Shown here piece by piece: positions 1 to 13,126 of a stretch of DNA of 64,000 nt. The notes under the pieces were generated by a model. It was not told the DNA's origin. It saw only the letters and a list, made by a program, of their open reading frames with translations, and did not search any database. Within the stretch, counting starts at the first letter, position 1. Each line of letters begins with the position of its first letter. The DNA is from Diploscapter coronatus (Eukaryota; Nematoda; Chromadorea; Rhabditida; Rhabditidae), in NCBI GenBank assembly GCA_964036155.1, contig OZ038423.1, positions 10,617,249 through 10,681,248 of the forward strand, read 5' to 3'. The translations under genes and the position numbers were made by a program.

Positions 1-2781
1 ACCGACTAAATTTATAATTGGTGCACTACTTTCGCAAATGAATAATTACTTTGTTTCTCTATATGTTAGTTTAATCTAAAATTCAATGTTTAAGTTATTT
101 CATATTTTTAACTTTTATATTATTTTGTATCTTAAACATAAAGGAAGAGGTCCCTTAGTTTTTATTTGGCTTTTGCTATAAACAAAAGGCGCATTTGGAG
201 CACAAAGAAACATTCCACTTAGGCAAATCTACTAATTGCACACTTAAGCATAGAATAAGAAAGCCGTGTGAAATATAGTTTACAAGCCAGGTATGTCCAG
301 CAAAAATTCCTTCCTACGCTTGGGTAAGCCATTTTCATACTTGTCAAGAAAAATCAATGCGCTTTTCCTAATAAAACCCCATTAGAGAAACTAATTTGCT
401 GGGCTGCAAAAATATTCCGAAAATTTTTCCGCAATCAAGGAATATTCGATCTGAAATTAGCTGCAATTTACAAATCATATATCGAAAAATAGATAATCTA
501 CACCAAATTAGCTGAAATTTTATATGATCTTGTTGTGGAAAATTAGCTTTAAGAGTGGGCTAAATATGGCTAATGTTTGAATCAAATATAGCATTTTTCT
601 GGTACATTATTTCCGAGTTTAGATTTTGTACCTAGGTTCTTAGGCCTAAATATGATATGAGCATCATTTTACGCTTCTCTATGGATTTGCAAACATAAGG
701 GCGTCGATTTACACATACGTATGAGAGGGAAAGCAAACATTACACGTGAGATATAGACTATAAAACTCCATATTCAGAAAATCCATGAAAATTCAAGATT
801 AACAAATCTATATTGAATTTAGAAGAGGCTGATTTCAAAACACATTAATAGAAAATAAAAAAAAACTTATCTCCATACTTTTTAACAAATAGGCTAAGTT
901 GAGTATCTTATGGTAATTTAAAGCATATGGAAAATTTTTGGCAAAAGTAGTTATGATGAAATATTTGATATTTTATGTTTTAGATTGGTATATTTTATGA
1001 TGTGTGTTTTGCAAATGCATATTTAAGTTCAGATATGTGATGATGAATGATGGATATAATGATAGCACGCGAAGGTTGTGCATTCTGCTTCTTAAAAATG
1101 CGCATTTTTGTCATCAAACATTGAATGAATGTTGCATAATTAGACAATATATGGCTAAACTAATGTAAATCCTGGTAATTTAGAAATTGCGATAAATTTT
1201 AATGTTATCTCAATTTAGTGTTATCGCTGAACGATAACTTGGAATAAAATCAAAGGGGTGCATTTCTTTCTCCCCGCTTCTGTGAGCCACGTATCTCCCT
1301 CGATTTGACAATACTTTTTTCGCAAATTGTATGCTAGCTATCGATAATTAATTTATTTAATTTGATCAATATCGATAGATGGCAATAATTGAAGAGTTCA
1401 TGGTGAATATTGCTTAAATTTCGATAAAAGTCGAGGAAAATAGCCAAAATGACCAATCGTCGTCTGTGCGCATTTTGAGGCTCACAAGCGAGAGAGAGAA
1501 ACGCGTCCCTTTTAGTTTATTCGAAGTGATCGTTCATCGACAATATGACTATAATTATAGGCGCAACTTTTAAAATGTAGCAAAATTCATATAAATCTAG
1601 GTAATTTTTGTATATTTTGCATAAATTATAACGAAATTTCTCGCGAAATAACTTATTTTGCACTTTTATATGCAATATTTTGTCTCGAGTTCTAAAAATA
1701 CTCCAAAGTAATTATCTCATCACATTTCAGCAGGTGGTGTCAGAGAGATGGGATGTCGTATCGCGAACGACTTTGCAATTTGACATAACCTGCATGCTTA
1801 TCAAGCTTTTTCTTGCTTCCCTTCTCTCCATCTTTCCTATACAATTCCTCTCTTCTGCATCTTTTCCCCCCACTGCCAGTCTCCTACCTCTCTTCATCGA
1901 TCCCCTCTAATTCTAATTCTCTACACTTCTCTTCTTTCATCCTACTATTTCTCTCCTTTAGATATGAGCTTCAGAGTCTTCTTGAGAGGACAACTTATAA
2001 GGTTAGAGAAACCTTATATAGTTAGAAAAAGGCTAGAGATGCAGAGAAAAGAGTTCCACATCATAGTGATTCAGATAGATTTAAGATTAGAAGGGACTAA
2101 CAATTCAAAACTCTATGTTCAAATATTCTGCGCCGTATACACAACGGTTTTGAACTCTAAGCATTGTCATAGGATTAGCAAAACTGAAAATCTTCCATTG
2201 AAATGAATCATGTTGAATTAGTTCCGTTTTTCTCCAAAATGCGGTTGGATTTACACATCCATGAAAAGAGCTATAGAAACGTGGCGTAAATGTGCTCCCT
2301 GGTGAATTTTCCGCGTTTTGTGGCAAATCTGCTAAATCGAAATTTTACGACCCCGCGTAAAATGTGTACGAATCAATGCGAAATCTCAGTATGTTAATTT
2401 GAGGCTCAATCCGCTTTAACCTACGCTTTATCATATGATTCTAAAATTAGAAAGGATTAAATGTAATGAATATGGTCTAGGTTAAAGAAAAATGTACGAA
2501 ACATGTATAGAATTTGTAGGCTGTATGGATTTTCATAATTTCGAGATTAGCGCGTAGTTAATCTAAAAGCAATTCAAATAGCGAGGTTTAGATGAAAAGC
2601 AAGATTAGACGCAAATTATATTGATGCGTAGGCAAATGTAGGGAAACTAGATAATGGTAAAATGAAGAAAAATCCGATAATTTTTGAAAAGGTTAACCTC
2701 AGGAATATGATAATGATCAAATATTAAAACGAAAAACTATAATTAAAGTAAAAAAAATCAAAATCAAAGTAAAAATCTTAC
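1..2781. other. AT-rich left flank, no gene seen
   Basis: No exon with convincing coding sequence was found on either strand. The stretch is AT-rich with short pyrimidine tracts around 1800-1965, one of which carries the CTATTTC core at 1945-1951. Short open frames here (for example 1680-1910) are low-complexity Ser/Leu/Phe translations of these tracts. It may be 3' intron or UTR of the gene that begins at 4368 on the minus strand, because that gene's last visible exon ends at a good GTAAGA donor at 2781. Confidence 0.5.
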
Positions 2782-4368
2782 TTTTGTCGAGCAGTTGACT
2801 GAACTACAGAGGTCAAACTCGAAAGGGTCCAATCGCAACGTCAAAAATCCCTTCCGACCATTCGCTTCTGGTGATGAGAAGACGAGCCTAACATGAAAAA
2901 ATGCATGAAGATCAGTTTTGTTCAAGTTTCAACAAGGTCTGTTCGGATTTTTTAAACGAGCATGACCTTGTCTAAAATTTTGAACAAGCTCGAACAAGTC
3001 TTCCTTTAAAGTCAAGACAAAGGCAAACGTTTCCCACCTCGGCAGCCATCGTTTTGTATTGTTGGAACAATTGAGCTGCAAGATGAAGAATTGTGGCTTG
3101 TCCTTGTCGTTCACATATAAATTATCGATGGGCGGTTTTCGGTCGAACGAAGACGACTCTAAAAGTGTTATTTGAAATTTGACGAATTTATAGCCCAGCC
3201 GATTTACCACCGCATATTTTTCAACATTAAACGAAAACATTTTGGGCTTCAATATATCTAAGATGGTTTGATATCTCTGTTTTAATGGTGTAAAAAATAA
3301 ATTGTAAATTAAAATTGAAATTTGAAGAAGACTTATGCCTCATTCATTTTAAGAAGATATTTCTAAAAATTGAAGAAAGTTTGAAAATCCTACCTAACAA
3401 GTCCGGTGTGAAGTCGCGAGAATGGTTTGCGAAAAATTGGGCTAGCTGAAATAGTGATATTTTAAAAGCCGATCTTCATAAAATTATTATATTTTCATAG
3501 ATAAAATGTGATTTAGGTCAAAATAAAGTTGATCTCCGCCAAAATATATCGTTTTAAATCAAAATAAAACTGACCTTCACAGTCTAAATTAAAATTCACC
3601 AACCTGTATAAGCCTAGGGTGTCTCTTGCTAACTGCGGTATGAAGCAATTTCTCGGCTTCCACTACATCGCCACACATATGCTTGTTGTCGTCTAATTTG
3701 GACAGTAAAACTGATAATTCCAAGCTCTCGTCGGTCCCTTTATACGCGCCCGACGCCCGCTTCTTCACCCATAACGCTATGTCGGAATCGGATTCCTGAA
3801 TTTGAGATCGCAATTTGGTAAATCACCTACTCAAAAATGAGTGCATTTTAATGAAATAGCGAACTAGAATGTAAAGTATATCTGGCAAATGAAGTACTCA
3901 AAAGAAAGGTTTAGTTTTATAAAATATTTGCTGAAAATTAACTCTGGTTTGATAATTACGTACACGAAAAAGTGCTCTGGGAAATGAGATATTGAAAAAT
4001 TATACCTGTAACAAGTTCGCCGGATCGAAGTGTGAATAGTCGTGATCCTCGAACGACTGAATTATGCTATAGCCTATTGCATTGGAAGGCAGTAGAAATA
4101 TCGAATAGACTAGAAGAAACAACGAGCACGGTGTCGGTGACATTTTTGTTGTCTGAGTTTTTGAAGATCTCCGATGGCAAGGTTTTGAATTTTGCGATGT
4201 CGAACTCTCGCATTTGAACCCAGAAGATGTCGATGGTTCGTTGTCGTCGTCGTCGTTGCGTCGCTTTTGAATATGTGACGACGATGGCGTTGGGGATTCT
4301 GAGTCCGATGACGACGTCGGGATTTCGACGTCGAACCTGACAACGGTCGATGTCGGTGGACGGGGCAT
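2782..4368 (-). CDS. Unrecognised secreted or membrane protein, 3' end unresolved
   Basis: I do not recognise this family. An in-frame ATG at 4143 starts a clear signal peptide (MSPTPCSLFLLVYSIFLLPS); a longer start at 4368 adds about 75 Ser/Asp-rich residues and would bury that signal. The next exons follow with matched phases. One (about 3600-3795) reads ESDSDIALWVKKRASGAYKG and continues with a helical, Cys-containing stretch (NKHMCGDVVEAEKLLHTAV). A short exon at about 3405-3457 gives LAQFFANHSRDFTPDLL. Downstream the splicing is ambiguous: one path uses short introns and ends in a Cys-rich piece (FEFDLCSSVNCSTK) at a GTAAGA donor at 2781, so more exons may lie to the left. A single large open frame at 2929-3252 is an alternative reading. 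The exons and signal peptide are reasonably secure; the 3' structure and function are not. Confidence 0.5.
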
Positions 4369-6262
4369 CGATTGCGTTTAGTGCGATGCAGCGAGAATGC
4401 GAGTTGGCAGAGAGGAGGGCGGAGAAAGACTACGGCAAAAAGGGAGAGCGGAAAAGAAAAAAGGCAATCCTTTGAGCCAACGGCTCAAAAGAGCCACTCT
4501 TTTTCTCTAACTGGCTTTTTCGTCCACCTATTTCTCCGCTTTCTGCTTCTTTCTCTCTCCCCCATTTAGCATTATCTCACTCTCTATCTCTCACCTAAGC
4601 CCCTCCTTTCTTCGCCTCAGGCTAGGGCGTTTTCTTTTCCTCTCAAATTATAACACTATTTCTCCAGTTTCCGACTCTCGATTTCTCTCTAAAATAAAGC
4701 TATTTCCCTTGACCACGCCCCTGATTCTTCTACATATAAAGAGACTCGTATAAAAGGTAAAAACCAGGGAAAAGCCTGAGAATAGATGCGTATTAGGTGC
4801 AAATCGCTAGTTTAAAGGATGTGTATATTCAAGATGAAGAGATAAGTTTGCATGAAAGGATAGGTTTCTTAGGAATAAATACCTATTCTCTGAATCATGG
4901 TGTTTTCAATATATTTAGTTTTTAGCAATGAAGGTCGGCTTTTTTTTAAAAAAGAACAATGAATTTGACAATTATTTCCTTTCAAATAGTAGTAAGGATT
5001 AACTTTTGTGTAGCGATAAAGTTATTAAGATTAAAAATGAATACTTTGCATGTCAGTAAATTTTTCCTCATACATATGTAATTTTAAGTAGCGAAGATTC
5101 GGTCTAATATGAAGGGATACTGTTTATTTATAAAATATATCAGCTAGAATGCGCAGATTTATTTATTTTTAAGCAGTTCATGATGAATATCAGATTCTTT
5201 ATGACAGATATGTATCTTTCTTGATAAAATACACTGGAAAAGTATGATGCTTTCATTTTTTGACGAAGATGAGTTTTTGCGTGAGGATAAATTCTTTAAA
5301 AATAAAAATTAGATACCTATTATATTGGCTTTTTCTTCTTAGAATGAAATGTAGTTTTCAGCATGCATAATGGTATATAATTACCACAGTATATCACTTC
5401 TTATGAAGATTTATCATTCGTTTCAGAAAAAGAAACTTAGTTTATTAATCGAAAAACGTACTTATTATAAAGTGATATAACACATATTTTAAATCATTTA
5501 GATGTTTATTGTCAGATGCAAAAAAAATTTGAGCCTAACATAGAGGAAGAGAATGCTTCAAATCACAATATTTTAAAAGGAAATATTTTAAAGGGGAGTC
5601 ATAAATTCGAATTCAAATTACAATATAAAATGAAAATATAAATACTTATACGTATAGCGAAAATCATAAAATTTTAATTTGAATAAGCAAATAAAACGCA
5701 TAAAAATCCTGGAATCATCAAATGAAAGAGCGATAAAAAAAACTTTGCATAGAAAATTTTTGTTATTAAATTGTGAATCCTTGATATTAGCACATTTTTT
5801 TATCAAATTCATAATCTAACAACTTGGATATAAATTATGACTTTATTTGAAATTTATAAGCTTTGATCTCGTCTGCTCTTGGCTATCGTATATTTTCGCT
5901 GATGTTGATCATCCTCTTCACGTACACCACCCAATAGAACACTGAAAATTTCTATGCTAAACCATAATCGCATTATTAAACCCATATTTTATACAGTACA
6001 TCATGTTCTATTAAATCAAGTGTTCAAAAACGTCTCCTAGAGTAATCATTCTGTGTTCTGATTCGGTTCAATGTCTTACTTCATCCTGACATCACCTTCT
6101 AATACTCTCGTTCTTTTCACTCAATTTCCATGCTATTTCTTCATTTATAACCCTCTGAATCTAATACTATTTCTTCGACTCTCTTTCTTATTCTCTCAAT
6201 TGTCAATGCTATTTCTTCAGTTTCCGATGTTCTAGAGCGTCTTCTACGCTAAGCCCGGCCTT
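4369..6262. other. Gene-free spacer with pyrimidine tracts
   Basis: No coding exon was recognised. The part next to the 4368 start (4480-4720) and the part at 6050-6215 are pyrimidine-rich and carry CTATTTC cores at 4656, 4700, 6133, 6167 and 6209. Between them (4900-5870) the DNA is very AT-rich and featureless to me. The open frame at 5618-5812 is AT-rich and lacks splice or homology support. Confidence 0.5.
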
Positions 6263-6310
6263 AAATAGCCCCGGGCGATGCGGGCCTTCACCTCTAGGAG
6301 GGGGCTATTT
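6263..6310. other. GC-rich perfect hairpin
   Basis: AAATAGCCCC at 6263-6272 is perfectly complementary to GGGGCTATTT at 6301-6310, with a 28-nt GC-rich loop. A second pairing (GCCCGG at 6252-6257 with CCGGGC at 6271-6276) would compete with it. This is striking in an AT-rich spacer. No known RNA family was recognised; a structured RNA, a terminal hairpin or a small mobile-element relic are all possible. Confidence 0.4.
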
Positions 6311-6558
6311 TCGTGAGGCTGTCGACCCGAAATAACATTTATTCGATTCGCCTCGACAAGAAAAAATGAAGCGCGAAGTACCTTCTCGGTCATTCAAGAA
6401 CTTTTCAACCTATACTCAAGTTCTGAGAAAAGGGGCGGGACTTATTTTTAGAATTGGTCGCATAGTTACATTGCATTGAAATGTATGACAAAAATTGTAT
6501 AAACTCAATGCTAGAATGCAATGAAATGACGGGGGGCTCATATTTTATGATTTCGAAA

Positions 6559-7935
6559 TTAATAAGTATAGTCAACTTTTAGAAAATTGGATATGATTGA
6601 ATACTAGGTGCAAACTGTTTGTTGGCTCATTCTTCTGTCAATAGGCAAGTTTGTTCTATTTTAAATTAGCATACCTAGAAAAACGCTGAAGAAGAACGGG
6701 AATGATAGTCGTGAGATTAAGTCGACTTTTCGCGAAATATCAATCCCCTTTCCTAGGATTCGATCGGAGCATCTATAAATAAAATAAAAATTCTTTAAGT
6801 TAAAACGGCCTGAATATAAAATTCAGGATTTTAATACTTTTAACGCAACGAGTTTATTTAATAGGTTATAGTTAAGCAAAATTACTGGTTTTTAACTAAC
6901 CCTGAAAACGGATTGCAACTTTTGGATCTGAAACTGGATAAATCCAGACGCATATTGACTTTATCCGTCGGACATACGCAGTCGTCAATTCTGGTTTTCT
7001 TTTTCTTTTCCTAAAATTTTGATTTTAACAGCTGAAAATTCATTTCATTTGGAATTTCTAATCATAGTTTGCATTAGACGAAGCATCTTTTCGCATAAAA
7101 CTATCGGGAAGACATGAGTTCATGAATAATTAAGGGGAGAAGTTCGCGCGAGTGGCTCAGTTGGCTGGACGCAGTAACATGATATAAAATCGATGTTTTG
7201 CAGCGGGTTCCGATGTCCTCAACATGCACTTTTTTGCAAAAAATGTACAAGATTCCATAATCAAAGTCTATAGTTTGTTTATATGAAAAGGGCGTTTGTT
7301 GAAACTTTAGGAGTCAAACATTTCCGGTACCTTTTTCAGGAACTCTTTACGGCCGTAATAATTGACGACGGCGTACTCTAATAAAGCTCCGAAAATAAAG
7401 GCCAAACACACACCGATCCATACGTCGACAGCCTGAAAATTTTAGATATCTCGAATTTACGTTAACTTCTGAAAAAATTATACCTTGATATAAGATACGG
7501 GAGGTAGCTTAGAGTTAATACCACTAGCTTGAGTCGTCCTAAAGTCAACAATAAAAAGCGAGTAAAAATATCTTCATACATTGTAAGAAGCGTGGTCACT
7601 CCTAAACTTACGCGGGCGGGTACGGCGTCCTAAAGTTCTTCAAGTTTTATTTTCTCCCGTATTTCTATACCTTATCTAGCCAGAAGCTGACCCACGAAAC
7701 GATGACCAGCATAGAGCAGGGAAGGTATAATTGGAGGAGGTAATAACTGTAATTGTCATTCGTTAGCTCAATAGTACAATAGCGGATTTTTGCAGAAGTT
7801 TACGAAATTCAGCAAAATGTCTAAATTTCGAGTTTTCTTTCTGATCCAGAAAATTTCTGCAAAAATTCGACAAATCGAAAATTTACCTATATTCACGATA
7901 TAAATATAGCTCGACCCGAATGCAACTGTATGTAC
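6559..7935 (-). CDS. avr-14 alternative channel half (second 3' cassette)
   Basis: A second complete set of exons for the C-terminal half of the glutamate-gated chloride channel lies downstream of the first stop codon. Exons read: [15 protein letters not shown] (7887-7935), M1 ([19 protein letters not shown]), M2 ([20 protein letters not shown]), M3 ([20 protein letters not shown]), a loop exon containing [17 protein letters not shown], then [20 protein letters not shown] (6675-6772). The loop and post-loop sequences match one of the two known nematode AVR-14 C-termini as I remember them. The first exon enters in phase 1, the same as the first exon of the other cassette, so it can be joined directly to the shared exon ending at 9714. 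No second ligand-binding domain fits between 7935 and 8176. The last short exon (VDYTY and a stop at 6559-6561, behind a weak acceptor) is tentative. Confidence 0.85.
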
Positions 7936-8175
7936 CTGCAATTTTTTGACTTATCTTGGCTATTCAACTTTTCAAGGAAATAAGAGAGAAGAGAGTTTAC
8001 AAAATTTCCGGACAATTTTAAGAATGTTTACATGAAAAAACGAACGGACGGGCGCATGCTACACGTATTCATAGGGGAAATTGCCAAGTTCGAACATGAA
8101 TATAATTTTGTTAGAACCATTTCGACATCGGGGTTTAGCACACAGGTAGAGAAATTCAATCGACATAAATATGGT

Positions 8176-11100
8176 TTATAATAAGTAGACAGCCCAGTAA
8201 AACTGCAATTTTTAATTATGAACAAATTTTAAAACTCATTTTAATCTATTCTTACCACATTGAAAAAAGCGTATCCGATTGGAAATACCTAAAAACGCTT
8301 TTTAATATGTAAATCGTTTACGAAATTTTCTAATTTCCCAATAAAATGTTTTATTTTTTGTAATAACTTTGTTAGCAATTCGAATTTATGTTATATAATT
8401 TGACTTACCAATCTAGAAACCACATCAATTCGTTTCGAGCGCTCCTTATATCTCCTCACAAAAATTCGGCAACAAAACGATGATCGGCCTTGGTTACTCG
8501 AAAGTAAAGGCTGGTACCCATCACGATAAATGCCGTACCCATCCGAAGTTTGTTGGGTCATCTTTACCTAAACTTTACACTTTTCTCTGATTATTAGGAT
8601 TTTTTTACGATTCGATTATGATTATTTTGACCGATGTCCCTTCTAGCGGCGTAATTCACTAACGCGAACTCTAATAGAGCTCCGAAAATGAACGCCAAAC
8701 ACACTCCGATCCATACGTCAATGGCCTAAAATCTCATTTTTAAATAGACTAACTATCCTATATATCAAAAAGTATTGGTTATTTTTATGAAAATCTGAAT
8801 AGACCTTTGTTAAGTAGTTCATATATGGAGAGCTTAAGAAATAGAACTTTGTAAGTTTTGACACTTAAAGCTAATCTTCATATAAAAATCCCAATTTTAT
8901 TGGTTATCTTACCTTGGTGTAACTAACAGGAGGCAATTTAGCGTTAATACCGGAACTTTGAGTCGTCTAAACTCCATTTTCTTTTAAGATAGTATGAAAG
9001 TAATTCTTACCATCGTAAGCAAGGTAGTAACGCCGAGCTAAAAATTCTTCAATAAATAACAAAAACTGGAAAAATCGAATTGCATTTTAAAACGTAGAAA
9101 TAATAGTTTAATTTCAACTTCATTTAAAACTATTTTGCTACAACTTACTGTTACGCGAGCGGGCACGGAATCTTTGTCGAGCTAAAAATTTGCATTTTGT
9201 TAAATTAATGAGAAGGACTTACCCAAAATGATACCCAACTGACGATAACTAACATACAAGATGGAATGTATAGCTAAATTCAAATGATGAAATTTAAGGA
9301 TGCATATTTAGATACCTGTAACAAGTAGTAACTGAACTCTCTCTTCAATATAAGTTGGGTTTTCAGACAGGAATAGGTGCCTAAGCATTTTAAATTAAAC
9401 AAATTTAAAATTTAAAGACATTAGTTAGAAAACCATGCAAAATATCACAAAAGCGACAGGTAATAACTTTGCCACAGAAGCTCTGACAGCTTGGATTAGG
9501 ACGAGTCACGATTTTAGGACGAGCAATGAAGATATTACGCAATAGGGAGAGAAGATGTTCAGACGAAATTATTTAAATAAAGATAAATTGATTGGTGGTT
9601 TGAGACTTTAATATAAATATAAATTAATTCAATTTTATTTGAATGATATAATTAGTTTTTTTTTAAATATTCAGGCTCATTTAACTATGATATATTCAAG
9701 TACCTGTATTAGTAATCGAATTGCAGTAACCGGTCTGAATGTCCTGGAGATCGAAGCTGGGCAGCGATTTTCGCAGTCCCGGCTTCCTCTGGATCGGTTC
9801 GATCGCCTTCCATTGAAACACGATATCATCCGTGGTATAGGCATCTAAAAGTTGATTTTTCTTCAAAACAAAATTCCATTTAAATTATTTTTTCTTTAAA
9901 TATATATTAAAATACTTTTTTTGTTTAATTCTATCTTAAAATTGATTTATCTACTTTCTAAGATTTACATAAAACCGTTAAATGAAGCTTCAAGAGTACT
10001 TTAAAAAGTAGTTATTTTAAATAAGATATATTTAGAATTCCAATACAAGAGTAATTATAAGTTTAGGGAAATTTTATTTGCCTAAACCTAAATCCGAAAT
10101 TTTTACTATGATGACCCTCGAGCCCTTAGTGAAATTCAATATATTGCCCGTTTTCAGACTTGCAAAATGCGAATTTTCCTCGTTGCAAAAGTGGTAAATA
10201 TTTATTTAAGTTATACTAAAACTACGCTTAATAGGGAAATAATTTTTATCCTTTAAAGAAAACTTTCCCTTATTTTCAGACAATGGAATGAAAGCTCTTT
10301 TGGGTGCATTTTAGGTGCACACCTATTAGGGAAAAGTACCGACTCTTTAGAGTCATCTAAAAAATCCTCTAGCCTTATGCTTAAGCGTTGGACCTAAAAA
10401 CTGGCTGACATATCAAAAATTCGGCTCTTTCAGGCTCATTGATTTTGCGTTGCGCGTAAAATCATTTAGTCAAGTACGCTCTCAACTTTTTTCTTCGGGT
10501 AGTTGCACGCGCAATTTCCAAAAATTAAAAGTAGACGAGCAGCAAAGTGCCTCGTAGTGTTGAAGGATAAGCACATTTTGCTTTTAGAGCCGGATGGCAT
10601 ATTTAACTCACATGAAGCAACATCGATATCGCATTTTTGATGATCGAGCGGGTAGTATTCGAGCTTCATCGGGCATGAGAGGACTAGTGATAATCTGAAA
10701 GACATCGAATTTGTGGGAAAAGAAATCGACGTTTTGGAAAAGAGATAAAACAATTGTATACCTAACACTGTACAGGATCGACCCATCCTTATGTATCCGA
10801 ATCAGGACGTTAGGTTTATCGATCATATGTCGTCGAGCCTCTTTTTCGTTTTGGAAGAATGAATCAGGCATCCAGATCTGGAAATTGGGGAGATGTATGA
10901 ATTTTTGGATGCATGCCATTTTTGATATGGAGTCCTAGATTAAGAGAAAATTAACCTGCTGAGACTGATCCGCATTTTCACTGGTAGCTAATACGACGAA
11001 GTCTGGGACCTAGAATATAGTTTTCGTGAGTTAAACGATGAAGATCAGCTTTAAAACCTCGTGCTATTGAGAAAATTTGTATAAGAAAGAATAATATAAT

Positions 11101-13126
11101 GAAATTATATGAGGGAGATTTAACTATTTCTACGCTAATTTTCATCGTTTACTTACCTCAACTTGCTCTTCCTTTTCGTATCGCTCATAGGCTAATCGCG
11201 TATCCACCCACTCTTCGCGGAACGTAAATTGTGCAGAGTATTCCATGTTTACGTCATCTAAATGATTAAAAGTGTAAAGTTTAGGATAAATACACCAATC
11301 TTACATGGGAAGTGCACAGATCTTGATCAAGATTACCGAAGAGGGGTTTTCGATGACGCGGGGATCACGTTGGTAAAGTCAAAACTCGTCAAATAGGAAC
11401 TTGGAAGCAGGGCATTCACAGCCATTTTCACTCGTATTTTGTGTGAGAAGTGAGCAAAATCGCTTCCAAATATGTAAGCTAATTTTGTAAATAATGTATG
11501 GATACAAGCGAGGAATCAGAGGGTTTCGTCCATTTCCTGCCACCAGGTTCCTATTTGACGAACTTTGACTTTAACATCGAGATCTCGTCATCGAAAACCC
11601 CTATTTGGTAAGTTTCTTAGGTAAATTTTAAAATTTCATGAATAAATTGCACAATTTTAGGTCAAAAATGATTTTTGAATATTTTAAAGCCCTACCAATT
11701 TTCGAGATTGACCTCATGTAAATATTCACTGTCACAATTACAGGGCCTCCAGTATCTAAAATTTAAAATTTATTATTATTATTATTATTTTTCAAATTTT
11801 CATCTTCTTCCTTGTTTTTCATATGTCACGTATTATTTTATAATTATTCCCCCAAGTCATTTTCAGGCTCAGATAAGAGATTTCGTATACCCCTGAAAAA
11901 GAGATCTCATATATCCGTTTTTATCCATTAAGCCTCACTTTTATGCATCTAACGCATTAATCAGAGCTCTATTCGTAACGATCTCATGAATATTTTCGTT
12001 TTACGGGAAAATCAGACCCGAATGAAACCAAAACCGAGCAATTTTCTCCTAGACTAGTAGTTTTAGCGCAGAATAATTTAATTCGGGCAAATTTTACATT
12101 AACAACGCAGGTGATATAACTTGATTAATCTAGGCGCTAAATTTAGCAATCCTATTTTGTAAATATGATCTTGAACTTTGATATTTATATGATTTTCTCA
12201 AAAATATGAAGAAAAGTCGCTTTTTTCTAATCTATACAAAGAAAGAATTTAACTATTGCCTGAAATAAGTGAAGTTTTCCTGGTTTAATTTAAACAAATC
12301 TACGAGCTTAGATTTGGACCACCCTAATCTTATCTTGAATCGAAGAAAGTGGATAGAGCTCTCGAGCAAATTTAGGGATTTGCGGAAATTCGGTGGAAAT
12401 CAAAGTAGGTTAGGTTAAACTCGGGAGATATAGAGTATTTTGAAGAGACAAGAGGAAAAAAGATTCTCTCTTCACTCTGATTCAGCGTCCTTGGTCGACG
12501 TACGCAAGAGGGACTTTTTCTCTCTCTTCCCCTTCTTTCTCTTTAAGACAGGAGAAAACGCGTCTGCCCTGAAATTTGAGCCGCAACTTTGCAGGATTTA
12601 AATAGGACGCGAAAGTGCATAGAGACTAGAAACTAAAACCACAAACTTGGACATGTCAGATAAGTTATTAAATAAATACATGTAGAAATAAGAAAATACA
12701 TTCGAATTTAAACAGATGAGATCAGTTTTTCTTAGTTTTGATTAAATTGATGGAAAATGATATGTGAAATCCAAAACTTGAGAAATAATACAAATAAAAT
12801 TGTAAAAATGACAAAAATTACCTGGCCAAGAAGCATTCAGTCCCCTCGGTCTGACCCTCCAGTCGTAGTCTTTCAAAACTCGCTGGATAATTTCCTGCTC
12901 CTAAAATTTCTTACCCAATATTTTCGAATTTGAAAGACAAAAAGTTAGTTAAATTTCACGCAATTTTTCCTTACTTCAAAAAGTATGTTTCTTAAACTCG
13001 GAATTTTCGCAGAGAAAGAAAATTCAAATAAACCTGCCTTAAATTTTCGTTTCGCTGAGACGTTATTGGACAATAATAAGACTAATAGAAGTATGAAGTA
13101 CGACGTCGAAAAATAGAAATAGCCAC
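8176..13126 (-). CDS. avr-14: Glutamate-gated chloride channel subunit (shared ligand-binding exons plus first channel half)
   Basis: This is a Cys-loop chloride channel subunit of the plasma membrane, gated by glutamate and a target of avermectins in nematodes. From the 5' end: signal peptide ([17 protein letters not shown]), then [70 protein letters not shown], the Cys-loop [15 protein letters not shown], the second cysteine pair typical of GluCl (GYC...YSC), M1 ([16 protein letters not shown]), M2 ([14 protein letters not shown]), M3 and M4 ending FYWAVYLL and a TAA at 8176-8178. The M3-M4 loop has [20 protein letters not shown], typical of AVR-14. Thirteen or more exons join in phase. The first visible exon starts at 13126 in phase 1 without an ATG, so the initiating exon is not identified. 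Intron 12901-13037 begins with GC. Exons from 9714 upward are shared with the second 3' cassette. Confidence 0.93.
11333..11611. mobile_element. Short foldback/MITE-like element inside an avr-14 intron
   Basis: The two ends are near-perfect inverted copies: TTACCGAAGAGGGGTTTTCG at 11333 onward against CGAAAACCCCTATTTGGTAA ending at 11611. Arms of about 65 bp also share TTCCTATTTGACGA and GACTTTACC-like blocks. The interior has no open frame. Size (about 280 bp), inverted ends and a possible TA (or TTA/TAA) target duplication fit a non-autonomous DNA transposon. It sits in the intron between the exons coding YMRSISKI and [10 protein letters not shown]. Confidence 0.7.

Noticed and set aside
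7140..7240. tRNA-like A-box (TGGCTCAGTTGG) with a B-box-like GGGTTCCGATG and a T run on the plus strand
   Set aside because: The D, anticodon and T stems do not pair properly and the B-box is distorted. It lies in an avr-14 intron. At best a tRNA pseudogene or SINE fragment.
7300..7935. Downstream GluCl exons read as a truncated duplicate pseudogene
   Set aside because: All exons are open, splice sites are intact, entry phase matches the shared exon, and the loop sequence matches a known alternative AVR-14 C-terminus.
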